Positions 23,393-31,172 of a DNA stretch of 31,239 nucleotides are shown here, piece after piece (the first letter of the stretch is position 1; every line of letters begins with the position of its first letter). The DNA comes from JAFGQU01 sp964483625. GTDB taxonomy: Bacteria > Omnitrophota > Gorgyraeia > Duberdicusellales > 4484-171. The DNA is taken from positions 1 to 31,239 of the forward strand of contig CAZABB010000021.1 in assembly GCA_964483625.1 (NCBI GenBank). The letters are read 5' to 3'. Both the position numbers and the translations under genes were made by a program. The notes below the pieces were generated by a model. It made no database searches. It worked only from the letters and a program-made list of their open reading frames with translations, and was not told the DNA's origin.

Positions 23393-24310
23393 TTACGTAT
23401 AATTGAGCATTTTTTGAATACTTTTTTGCGCCCGGACAATAATATCTTCCGGCAGGGTAATCTCTTCTTTTTTATTCTCCAGGGCGTAAATCAGCTTATC
23501 CAGCGTAATCCGTTTCATATTGGGACAGACGGAAATCTCGTTTACCGGATAAAATTTCTTGCCGGGATTATCTTCTTTAAGCCGATAAACCATACCCTCT
23601 TCTGTCCCGACGATAAACTCTTCTGCGTCCGATGACCGTGCATATGCGCTTATCCCTCCGGTAGAGAGCACACGATCAGCCAGGGCCGTCACTCCAGGCG
23701 TACATTCCGGATGAACGATAACCCGTGCGTCAGGATGCTCCTTTTTTTTCCTTAAAACATGTTCGGGCAAAATACGCGCGTGGGTGGGACAATATCCTTT
23801 CCAGAAAATGAACTTACGGGGCAGTTGACTTGCCGTATACCGGGCAAGATACTCATCGGGAACGAAAATAATTTCATCATCGGGCCCGAACGCTTTCTCC
23901 ACTATTTTAAGTGCATTGCCGGAGGTACAACACAGGTCGCATTCGGCTTTGATTTCGGCGGAAGAATTGACATAACAAAGCGTTTTCGCTCCGGGGTGCT
24001 CTCTCTTTAACTGCCGCAGCTGATCGGCGGTAATCATATCGGCCATGGGACAACCAGCTAACCGGTCGGGAATCAGGACGGTCTTCTCAGGAGACAGGAT
24101 TTTTGCCGTCTCAGCCATGAACAACACACCGCAAAACACGATCACCGAGGCTTTCGTCTTGGCGGCCTCGATGCTTAATCCCAGCGAATCACCGCGATAG
24201 TCGGCAATATCCTGAACTTCAGGCAACTGATAGTTGTGTACCAGTATGACCGCGTTCAATTTTTCTTTCAATTGCCGTATTTTATCAATCGTATTCATCG
24301 TATGTTCCAT
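23393..24310 (-). CDS. nadA: Quinolinate synthase
   Basis: Condenses iminoaspartate with dihydroxyacetone phosphate to quinolinate in NAD synthesis, using a 4Fe-4S cluster. The three cluster cysteines are C87 (GCPMADM), C174 (KGYCPTH) and C262 (SVCPNMK), spaced 87 and 88 residues apart as in known NadA proteins; HPECTPGV is also present. 305 residues is a typical short form. The ATG at 24308-24310 or one at 24298 could start it; neither has a strong ribosome site. It lies 17 bases after mnmA and 52 before nifS. The partners nadB and nadC are not in the window. Confidence 0.95.
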   Translation of the reverse strand: MEHTMNTIDKIRQLKEKLNAVILVHNYQLPEVQDIADYRGDSLGLSIEAAKTKASVIVFCGVLFMAETAKILSPEKTVLIPDRLAGCPMADMITADQLRQLKREHPGAKTLCYVNSSAEIKAECDLCCTSGNALKIVEKAFGPDDEIIFVPDEYLARYTASQLPRKFIFWKGYCPTHARILPEHVLRKKKEHPDARVIVHPECTPGVTALADRVLSTGGISAYARSSDAEEFIVGTEEGMVYRLKEDNPGKKFYPVNEISVCPNMKRITLDKLIYALENKKEEITLPEDIIVRAQKSIQKMLNYT

Positions 24311-24327
24311 TCCCAGCCTATCTCTCT

Positions 24328-25398
24328 CTACGATAATACATTCCGTTCAATCACTCCTCCGGCACACACGGTATCCCCGCTGTATAAAACCAATGACTGT
24401 CCCGGAGTAATCGCCTCCTGCGGTTCAAAAAAAGTGACCTCCCCGGCCCGGGGTCCTTGAGACGTAAACGTACACGAAGCCGGAGCGTGAGCGTAACGAA
24501 TTTTCGCCTGCAATGGATCACGGGGTATCCGGTCAACCAGATAATTCATCCCCTTCACGCAAACCTTGCGTGAGCAGAGCTCATCTCTGGTCCCCACGAT
24601 TACCCGGTTGGATTCCGCGTCCAGCGCCGTCACATACAGAGGATGGCCTACCGCAATTCTCAACCCCTCCCTCTGGCCAATCGTATAATTAAGAATACCC
24701 TGATGTTCCCCCAGAACTTTACCCTCGGTGCTCACGATCTGACCGCCCCGCGCCTGCCGAACATACCCGGCTACAAATTCCTTATAACTTCTCCCTGAGA
24801 CGAAACAGATATCCTGGCTTTGCGCTTTGTGTGCCACGGGAAGACGCGCGTTTTGAGCTATCTGACGCACCTGCTCTTTGGTATGCTTTTCTAACGGGAA
24901 AAGAATCGAATTCAGCTTTTCTTTATCGATTCCATACAAAAAATAGGTCTGGTCTTTTTTCCTGTCGGCGCTCACACAAAGCCGAACCTCCCGGTCGCGA
25001 TTACCGATGCGCGCATAATGGCCGGTCGCAAGATACTCAAACCCCATTTGATGAGCGTAATCGAACAGTTTGCCGAACTTCAAGAATTGATTACACCGCA
25101 CGCATGGATTTGGCGTACGGCCGCGCGTATATTCGGAAATAAAATCGCCGATGATCAACTCATCCATCTGACGGGAGAAATCCAGCACATAATGGGGTAT
25201 ATTCAAAACGCGACACACCGCTTGGGCGTCTTCGATGCTTTGCGACCCGCAACACTTTACTTTTTGTGAATCGGCCGCGTCGGGAATCCCTAAGCACATC
25301 GTCACTCCGACAACATCATATCCTTCGTTTTTTAGCACATAGGCCGCAACGGAAGAATCCACCCCTCCGCTCATTGCCACCAGAACTTTCTTGCTCAT
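24328..25398 (-). CDS. mnmA: tRNA-specific 2-thiouridylase MnmA
   Basis: Thiolates U34 of tRNA-Lys, -Glu and -Gln at C2, using ATP and sulfur relayed from a cysteine desulfurase. The 356 residues start with the PP-loop MSGGVDSS and include both catalytic cysteines, C99 (TPNPCVRCN) and C198 (SQDICFV), at positions very close to the E. coli enzyme, plus the C-terminal beta-barrel segment. I chose the ATG at 25396-25398 (MSKKVLVAMSGG); the open frame runs on to 25650 but the extra 84 residues are out-of-frame PP-loop-gene sequence. It follows the related PP-loop gene by 23 bases and precedes nadA and nifS. Confidence 0.96.
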   Translation of the reverse strand: MSKKVLVAMSGGVDSSVAAYVLKNEGYDVVGVTMCLGIPDAADSQKVKCCGSQSIEDAQAVCRVLNIPHYVLDFSRQMDELIIGDFISEYTRGRTPNPCVRCNQFLKFGKLFDYAHQMGFEYLATGHYARIGNRDREVRLCVSADRKKDQTYFLYGIDKEKLNSILFPLEKHTKEQVRQIAQNARLPVAHKAQSQDICFVSGRSYKEFVAGYVRQARGGQIVSTEGKVLGEHQGILNYTIGQREGLRIAVGHPLYVTALDAESNRVIVGTRDELCSRKVCVKGMNYLVDRIPRDPLQAKIRYAHAPASCTFTSQGPRAGEVTFFEPQEAITPGQSLVLYSGDTVCAGGVIERNVLS

Positions 25399-25421
25399 AG
25401 AACCATCCGCTTCCTTACTCT

Positions 25422-26405
25422 TTATCTGATGAGCGCCTCCACCTCCGACGGCGGCAGCTCCTCTCTTGAGATGATTTCTTCTTTGCCTGATGCGGTTACT
25501 TTGATCCGGACTTTGCTTTCCCTTCGGGTATACCGGGCGACGATTTTCGCGCATCGGACGATATCTCCCTCCCGCGGAATACCCCGGCCTACTGCCGTCG
25601 GGCCGGGAAGCACCGCCGGACAAAATACCGTATCTTCTGAGTCGATACACTCGGCTAATCTTCTGTTCCCTTCCTCATCCTTCCCCACCACAAGGAAAAA
25701 TGAGGGAGAAATCCGGAAAAACCGCCCTCGTTTACATATCTTCACATTGGCAACCGTCAGAGCCTCATATGTTATCAGATCGGAAAGCCGATTGCAAAAC
25801 GACGTATCGGTCAAAAGGCACCCCCCTCCGGGCCAGGGATAATCCTCGATCCCCCACTTTTTCGCCAGCGCAATCTGCGTGCGGCGTCCGCGGCCCTGAA
25901 TCGAAAAGAGCTTTTTCTTATCAAGCCACCCTTCGCGTAACGGTTTACCTTCCGGCAAACACTGAGCCGAAAGCGGCCTCACCAGAAGATCGCTGAGGCC
26001 ACTCTTACCGGCGATCTCCTCCAATGATCCCAGATGTTGAGACATCGGCCGCTGGTTCAAGACCTCACCGGTAATCACAAACTGTGCGCCTTCTGTCCTC
26101 ATCAGTTCCTTTGCTTTTTTGAGCATCAGGATCTTACAATCGATACAGGGATTCAGGTTCTTGCCGTACCCGTGCGGGGGATTTCGAACTATTTCCAGGA
26201 ATTCGGCGGAAATATCCAGGATACGCAACTGGCATCCCAATTTCTCACAAATCCGTGCCGCGGCAGATGTATCGGCACCATCCCATTCATATTTGAGAAA
26301 GGGGATCACACAGTGCACCGCGATAACTTCGATTCCCTGGACCTGAACAGCCTTGATCGCCAGTGAACTGTCTAACCCACCCGACAATAACGCGACAGCC
26401 TTCAC
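25422..26405 (-). CDS. ThiI/MnmA-related PP-loop protein with RNA-binding-like tail
   Basis: A 327-residue protein probably acting in tRNA thiolation. The PP-loop ATPase motif LLSGGLDSSLA is at residues 7-17, followed by NPCIDCK (CxxC) and TGEVLNQRPMSQH, a ThiI-like loop. A conserved PGGGC segment follows near residue 200. The C-terminal half (GRFFRISPSFFLVVGKDEEGNRRL) resembles the NFACT-R/DUF814 RNA-binding type. The three cysteines (CxxC plus PGGGC) could hold a cluster or act as sulfur carriers; this is inference. The start is GTG at 26403-26405 with GGGAG five bases before it. It is next to mnmA. The exact target nucleotide is not readable. Confidence 0.82.
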   Translation of the reverse strand: MKAVALLSGGLDSSLAIKAVQVQGIEVIAVHCVIPFLKYEWDGADTSAAARICEKLGCQLRILDISAEFLEIVRNPPHGYGKNLNPCIDCKILMLKKAKELMRTEGAQFVITGEVLNQRPMSQHLGSLEEIAGKSGLSDLLVRPLSAQCLPEGKPLREGWLDKKKLFSIQGRGRRTQIALAKKWGIEDYPWPGGGCLLTDTSFCNRLSDLITYEALTVANVKICKRGRFFRISPSFFLVVGKDEEGNRRLAECIDSEDTVFCPAVLPGPTAVGRGIPREGDIVRCAKIVARYTRRESKVRIKVTASGKEEIISREELPPSEVEALIR

Positions 26406-26465
26406 CTTTACTCCCGGTACTCTTGTTACTTCTAAATTTTTCCCGAAACGGTATCAGATACAGAT

Positions 26466-27278
26466 TTAAGCGGTTTTAACCGTTTCCTTCTGGCGCGTCA
26501 GGATCCCTTTGGCGATCTCAGCACCCCGTAACCCTGAAAGCAGCATCGCTCCGAATGTCGGCCCCATACGGGGAAGTCCGTACATGGTGGAAACGGCCAT
26601 CCCGATCGCAATCATCCCGGGATGAACTTCCTGCGTGTATTCGACGACGAGATCTTCGGAACTGTCTATCCACATCGCGCCGCACCCTTTGGTTTGAAGC
26701 AGACCTCTTTCCTGCAGTTTCACACAGGCTACCGCGTCATGCCCGGAAGCATCGATCAACACCTTCGATTCGATCGAGATCGGGTCAAGACACTTAATCT
26801 GTTTAGGCACATTTTGAATCGGAGTCCAGTTGATGACCGCGCCCGCCACACGATTTCCTTCCCGGAGCACGACGTCTTCCAAGAACGTCATGTTTAAGAT
26901 ATTGACCCCGGCTTCACAGGCTGAAGCAATCAGCTTGGAGCAGGCATGCGGCGCGTCGGCAACAAAAAGACCTTTTTCGAATTCCTTTAAAGGAACCTTC
27001 AACTCGGCCAGCATTGTATCGGCCGGAGCGCGTACGGTCAGTTTATTCATAAGGTACCCGCCGATCCAGAATCCTCCCCCGAGGAAATTATTGCGTTCGA
27101 CAATCACCGCCTTAAAGCCCTCACGGGCTAATTCCCGCGCGGCAACCAGACCGCTGGGGCCGCCGCCGACGATAATCACGTCACTTTCGATACAGCTGGT
27201 CAGCTGACTCGAGAATTCCTGGACAATAGCGCGTGACACTTCCTTTTCCCCTGACGGGCTGAATATTTTTTTCGTCAT
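26466..27278 (-). CDS. thi4: Thi4-family thiazole synthase
   Basis: Makes the thiazole part of thiamine as ADP-thiazole from NAD and glycine. The 270 residues carry the dinucleotide motif GGGPSG (38-43), the GGGFWIGG loop, and GHDAVACV near residue 180. Sulfur comes either from sulfide (histidine at the key position) or from the enzyme's own cysteine (eukaryotic C205 type). Here C163 in KCLDPIS aligns with the CMDPN cysteine of yeast and plant Thi4. The ATG at 27276-27278 has AAGGAGG six bases before it; a GTG three bases earlier is unlikely. It lies next to tRNA thiolation and sulfur genes. No thiamine riboswitch is visible upstream. Confidence 0.93.
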   Translation of the reverse strand: MTKKIFSPSGEKEVSRAIVQEFSSQLTSCIESDVIIVGGGPSGLVAARELAREGFKAVIVERNNFLGGGFWIGGYLMNKLTVRAPADTMLAELKVPLKEFEKGLFVADAPHACSKLIASACEAGVNILNMTFLEDVVLREGNRVAGAVINWTPIQNVPKQIKCLDPISIESKVLIDASGHDAVACVKLQERGLLQTKGCGAMWIDSSEDLVVEYTQEVHPGMIAIGMAVSTMYGLPRMGPTFGAMLLSGLRGAEIAKGILTRQKETVKTA

Positions 27279-27450
27279 CACATTCCTCCTTCTTTCGGTT
27301 TACATAATGTTTCTCGCAGCAGATAACCTTCGGCTCCCCCGTATACCATTCTTCCTTTGATTTTCATTCCAGCGCTGTCTTTTTGCAAGCCACCCCCTCT
27401 CGTCTTCTTACATCTCACTCGCGGGGAAACATATATCGAGGCGTGCATCT

Positions 27451-28053
27451 CTAACTTTTTTGCCAACGCGTAATCAGAAAGAGACCGTTGAGCGCAAAAA
27501 GATTCGGAAAGAACCTTATGATGCGGCCTTTCCCCAGATAGAATTTCCTCAAAATTTTCAGCCTGTTCTTCCCGCAGAAATCGACAAAATCCGTCAAGCT
27601 CAAAAAATGCAGGTTCGGTGTATTGTACCACTCATAAGGCAACGATTTGGTAATCGGCACTTTTCCTCTAAAGAAAAGACGGCCCCGGGCATCCCAAAAA
27701 GCAAAGTTAGGAAACCCGATAATAACCTTCTCTCCCACCCGCAACGCCTCTTCGATCACATACTGGACATTCTTAGTCTCCTGCATACTCTGATTCAGAA
27801 TCACGTAATCGAACGATGTATCCGGATAGTTTCTTAAGCCCCCTTCGATATCGCCGTGGAATACACTCACGCCTTTTTCGACGCAGGCATAGATCTGGTG
27901 TTCACTCAATTCAATCCCCTGAACCCGGGCGTTTTTCTCCTCAGCCAGAAGATGCAGCAATTCCCCGTCCCCGCAGCCGAGGTCAAGCACCCGGGCTTTT
28001 TCCTCAATCATCCCGGCAATAAGTTTATGATCTAACCGTATGTCCCGACTCAT
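27451..28053 (-). CDS. metW: MetW methyltransferase-like protein
   Basis: A 200-residue SAM-dependent methyltransferase-fold protein of the MetW family, the usual partner of MetX in homoserine acetylation. Motif I is VLDLGCGDGELL, followed by IELSEHQIYACVEKG, DYVILNQSMQ and GFPNFAFW, all typical of MetW. It overlaps the metX stop by four bases (ATGA), so the two are translationally coupled. The exact reaction of MetW is not certain; it is reported to help MetX function. Downstream, about 170 bp to thi4 hold nothing I can identify. Confidence 0.92.
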   Translation of the reverse strand: MSRDIRLDHKLIAGMIEEKARVLDLGCGDGELLHLLAEEKNARVQGIELSEHQIYACVEKGVSVFHGDIEGGLRNYPDTSFDYVILNQSMQETKNVQYVIEEALRVGEKVIIGFPNFAFWDARGRLFFRGKVPITKSLPYEWYNTPNLHFLSLTDFVDFCGKNRLKILRKFYLGKGRIIRFFPNLFALNGLFLITRWQKS

Positions 28054-29186
28054 TTCTTTTTTTGTATTCGTTTATATGTTGTCGCCAAAAAATGTTTCAC
28101 CAAATGCGTCTCCTCTTCGATTTCCAAAAGGAACGCGTCATGACCGTAGGTAGAATTGACGACGCAATAGGTTACATCGCAATGACGCATTTTCAACTGC
28201 CGGGCGATCTCCTGACACTGATAGTCCGGATACAGCCAGTCGGAACGAAACGCGACAACGAGGAACCGGGCATCAACGGTCTTCCCGGTAGGGAAAAGCT
28301 TTCCTTCGGATAAATCGAAATAGTCCATCGCTTTGGTGATATACAGATAAGAATTGGCATCGAACCGCTTCACAAAACTGTCACCGCGATACCTGAGGTA
28401 CCCTTCCACCTCAAAATCCGTCGAAAAACTGAAGCTATAATTCTTTTCTTTCAGTTTACGGGAAAATTTTTCCTCCATCGACTGGTCGCTCATATAGGTA
28501 ATGTGCCCGATCATCCGCGCCACCGCAAGGCCACGCTCAGGATTGCCATGACCGTAATAATCGCCGTCACGCCATTGGGGATCAGCCATGACCGCCTGCC
28601 GCCCCACCTCACTGAACGCGATCTGCTGGGGAGAATGCTTGAGAGTCGTGGCAATGGGAATCGCCGAATGGATCATCTCCGGGTACGAGGCGATCCACTG
28701 CAGGACCTGCATTCCTCCCATTGATCCGCCGGTAACCGACAATAATTTTTTGATCCCCAGGTGATCGATGAGACACTTCTGCGCCTGGACCATATCAGCG
28801 ATTGTGATCATCGGGAAATTTAAACCATACGGTTTCTGCGTCTGAGGGTTAATACTGGACGGACCGGTACTGCCCTTACAGCCGCCGATAACGTTGGAAC
28901 AGACGACGAAATATTTCGTCGTATCAAACGCCTTATGAGGGCCGACCATATCATGCCACCAGCCGGGCTTATCGTCACCTTCATGGAACCCGGCCACATG
29001 CGCGTCACCGGAAAGAGCGTGAACGATCAAAATCGCATTATCCCTGGCGTCATTCAGCTGCCCATAGGTCTCATACGCCAGCGTGACCGGCCCCAGAGTC
29101 TGACCCGATCCCAACACCATCGGGTTTGAATCTTGAGCAAACGTGAAATATTTTGTTTCAACTATTCGCAAATCCTTATCCTCCAT
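28050..29186 (-). CDS. metX: Homoserine O-acyltransferase MetX
   Basis: Activates homoserine as an O-acyl ester for methionine synthesis. The alpha/beta-hydrolase triad is visible: nucleophile S155 in GGSMGGMQ, aspartate in RSDWLYP and histidine in YGHDAFL near the end. GCKGSTGPSS (about 102-111) is the family loop at the substrate pocket. 378 residues is normal for the acetyl- or succinyl-transferring type; which acyl donor it uses is not readable from motifs alone. A ribosome-like GGGAG sits about ten bases before the ATG, inside a short repeat array. It leads metX-metW-thi4. Confidence 0.94.
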   Translation of the reverse strand: MEDKDLRIVETKYFTFAQDSNPMVLGSGQTLGPVTLAYETYGQLNDARDNAILIVHALSGDAHVAGFHEGDDKPGWWHDMVGPHKAFDTTKYFVVCSNVIGGCKGSTGPSSINPQTQKPYGLNFPMITIADMVQAQKCLIDHLGIKKLLSVTGGSMGGMQVLQWIASYPEMIHSAIPIATTLKHSPQQIAFSEVGRQAVMADPQWRDGDYYGHGNPERGLAVARMIGHITYMSDQSMEEKFSRKLKEKNYSFSFSTDFEVEGYLRYRGDSFVKRFDANSYLYITKAMDYFDLSEGKLFPTGKTVDARFLVVAFRSDWLYPDYQCQEIARQLKMRHCDVTYCVVNSTYGHDAFLLEIEEETHLVKHFLATTYKRIQKKK

Positions 29187-29191
29187 ATTTC

Positions 29192-29283
29192 TGTTCTCCC
29201 GTTATCCCGTTTGCCCGTTACACCCGTTTTTCTTCACATATTTTCTTTTCCTCAAACGGGTTAACGCGAGCACGCGCGAACAG
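29192..29283. repeat. Facing arrays of 8-bp repeats (AACGGG units)
   Basis: On the minus strand at 29192-29228 units AACGGGTG(T), AACGGGCA, AACGGGAT, AACGGGAG, AACAG follow each other. On the plus strand at 29253-29283 units AACGGGTT, AACGCGAG, CACGCGCG, AACAG do. The arms face each other across about 24 T-rich bases, so a cruciform or long hairpin can form. It fills almost the whole cysK-metX spacer and includes the probable metX ribosome site. Confidence 0.68.
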
Positions 29284-29290
29284 GCCAACC

Positions 29291-30223
29291 TTATTCCTCA
29301 GTTTCGAACAGCCATGTCGAAAGATATCGTTCTCCGGTATCACACTGGACCGCCACGATCGTCTTCCCTTTTGATTCCGGCCGCTTGGCGATTTCCAGTG
29401 CCGCCCACATAATCGCGCCTGAGGAGATACCAACCAGGATCCCTTCTTCCCGCGCCAGACGGCGGGATATCACTCCGGCCTCCTCATGCCCTACCGTGAT
29501 TATTTCATCAATTATATCACGATTTAGCACATTTGGAACAAATCCCGCACCGATCCCCTGGATCTTATGCGGACCCGGTTCGCCGCCGGAAAGCACGGCG
29601 GAATCTTTCGGTTCTACCGCGACGATCTTCACTTCAGGATTTTTCTTCTTCAATATCTCACCTACTCCGGTGATCGTCCCCCCGGTACCGACGCCGGAAA
29701 CGAAAATATCCACTCTTCCCTCGGTATCATTCAGTATTTCCTGAGCCGTTGTTTTACGATGGATCTCAGGATTAGCTTCATTAACAAACTGCTGCGGGAT
29801 GAAACTGTGAGATGTACCTGAGGCGATTTCCTCAGCTCTATCGATCGCCCCTTTCATTCCCTTGGCTCCCTCGGTCAACACCACATGCGCCCCCAGGATT
29901 TCAAGAAGTTTCCTCCTCTCTACACTCATCGTATCAGGCATCGTCAGGATCAACTGGTACCCCTTTGCCGCGCATACAAACGCCAGAGCAATGCCCGTAT
30001 TCCCACTGGTTGGTTCGATAATCACCGAATCCTTATGAATAAGCCCGCGGCGTTCCGCTTCTTCGATCATCGCCAGACCGATTCTGTCTTTTACGCTTGA
30101 GAGCGGATTAAATTGTTCCATTTTCGCCAGGATCGTCGCATCCATCCCCTGAGTAAGGCGATTGATCTTCACCAGAGGTGTATTCCCTACTGTCTGAGTT
30201 ATATCATCAAGTATCTTTCCCAT
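29291..30223 (-). CDS. cysK: Cysteine synthase A (O-acetylserine sulfhydrylase)
   Basis: Makes cysteine from O-acetylserine and sulfide with PLP. The PLP lysine is K45 in NPLSSVKDR, the substrate loop is EPTSGNTGIALA, and the phosphate loop GVGTGGTITGVG and the C-terminal GISSGA are intact. 310 residues is normal. The ATG at 30221-30223 has GAGGAGGT seven bases before it, so I prefer it over the in-frame start at 30244. No serine acetyltransferase gene is in the window. It lies 30 bases downstream of the DUF1573 gene, so cotranscription is likely, and just upstream of the repeat-filled spacer before metX. Confidence 0.96.
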   Translation of the reverse strand: MGKILDDITQTVGNTPLVKINRLTQGMDATILAKMEQFNPLSSVKDRIGLAMIEEAERRGLIHKDSVIIEPTSGNTGIALAFVCAAKGYQLILTMPDTMSVERRKLLEILGAHVVLTEGAKGMKGAIDRAEEIASGTSHSFIPQQFVNEANPEIHRKTTAQEILNDTEGRVDIFVSGVGTGGTITGVGEILKKKNPEVKIVAVEPKDSAVLSGGEPGPHKIQGIGAGFVPNVLNRDIIDEIITVGHEEAGVISRRLAREEGILVGISSGAIMWAALEIAKRPESKGKTIVAVQCDTGERYLSTWLFETEE

Positions 30224-30253
30224 AATTCGACCTCCTCGATTCACTGCACATGA

Positions 30254-31150
30254 TTATCTTACTACCTCCATCTCAAAAGATACAATCAGGTGAGGATGCA
30301 CCGGATCGTTACTTTCAATGAGCACTTCACGACGCATCCGGCCGATCTTAACCGAAGGATGGTTAAGATCGGTATGGATCACCAGATCGGCGCGTTCAGC
30401 CGAATTAAGACGTACCGGCTGGCCCGAACGGATATCCTCTGCCGAAAGGATCTTATTGCCCCTGCGTATCCCCGCCGACACACAGGAACACGATTCTTTT
30501 ATGTCCGTTATTTCCAGATGTCCCTCTCCTTGATTAGCAAGAATAACGGTAAATGTTATCTCCTTTTTTCGTTTTGACACGTTCCCCAGATCATAATGAG
30601 TTGGGCGAACAAACAGCCGGGATGAACGAGGCCCGGCATCTTCTCTTAATACCTGCTCCACCGCGGTTCTGGCATCGAGATCAATAATACTGTCAATCGA
30701 GTATTTCTTCGCGATATTGATCATTATCTCTTGCGTTGTCAATCCGGCATCCAGAAGCCCGTCAATATACGTTTTCATCTCCTGAGCGTGAGAGCATTGA
30801 CATGAAGCGAACAATTCATGGCACCGGCAGCATTTCAATTTTGAATATATTTCCGTCCTGACATCCATATCTGCCGCAAAGGAACCTTTAATCCTGAGCT
30901 CTACCGGTTCGCTTCGCGGATCATTGGGAATTATATACACGGATTTATCAACCCGGCCGGTCTCCTGCGGTTGAGGAACATAGCTAATTTTAAGTTCCGT
31001 CTGTTGCGAAGGAGCCAGACGCAGTGATGTTATTTCCGCGCTGACACATTCACAACTTGTCAGGACCGCATCGATGACCAACTCTTCATCCCCGGCATTT
31101 TCCACCACTATCGTTTCCTCTACGGGGACGGCATTTCCCCTCTCACCCAT
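30254..31150 (-). CDS. DUF1573 / CcmH-like / DUF1573 cysteine-rich protein (start disrupted)
   Basis: A protein of at least 298 residues. Two immunoglobulin-like DUF1573 modules, each with a C-x-C pair (C33/C35 in TSCECVSA and C221/C223 in ESCSCVSA), flank a cysteine-rich helix bundle. That middle part (C107, C108, C110, C117, C119; LKCCRCHELFASCQCSH then LLDAGLTTQEIMINIAKKYS) resembles the CcmH cytochrome c maturation family. The first ATG is at 31150, but the DUF1573 start (PKINLDRYVWDMGERG) continues in the same frame to about 31184, where the frame stays open only to a TGA at 31202-31204. So the true start is upstream, by a rare start codon or a frameshift. It likely acts outside the cytoplasm in thiol or metal chemistry. 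Confidence 0.8.
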   Translation of the reverse strand: MGERGNAVPVEETIVVENAGDEELVIDAVLTSCECVSAEITSLRLAPSQQTELKISYVPQPQETGRVDKSVYIIPNDPRSEPVELRIKGSFAADMDVRTEIYSKLKCCRCHELFASCQCSHAQEMKTYIDGLLDAGLTTQEIMINIAKKYSIDSIIDLDARTAVEQVLREDAGPRSSRLFVRPTHYDLGNVSKRKKEITFTVILANQGEGHLEITDIKESCSCVSAGIRRGNKILSAEDIRSGQPVRLNSAERADLVIHTDLNHPSVKIGRMRREVLIESNDPVHPHLIVSFEMEVVR

Positions 31151-31172
31151 ATCCCAGACATACCTGTCGAGG

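Noticed and set aside
24328..25650. MnmA with an 84-residue N-terminal extension
   Set aside because: The extra residues are the neighbouring PP-loop gene read in another frame; the PP-loop motif begins just after the ATG at 25398.
27279..27450. Possible thiamine (TPP) riboswitch upstream of thi4
   Set aside because: The conserved CUGAGA and ACCUGA-type segments are absent; only a plain AAGGAGG ribosome site is seen.
27278..27631. Minus-strand frame of 117 codons between metW and thi4
   Set aside because: Its first 60 residues are metW in another frame and the rest crosses a spacer with no homology or ribosome site.
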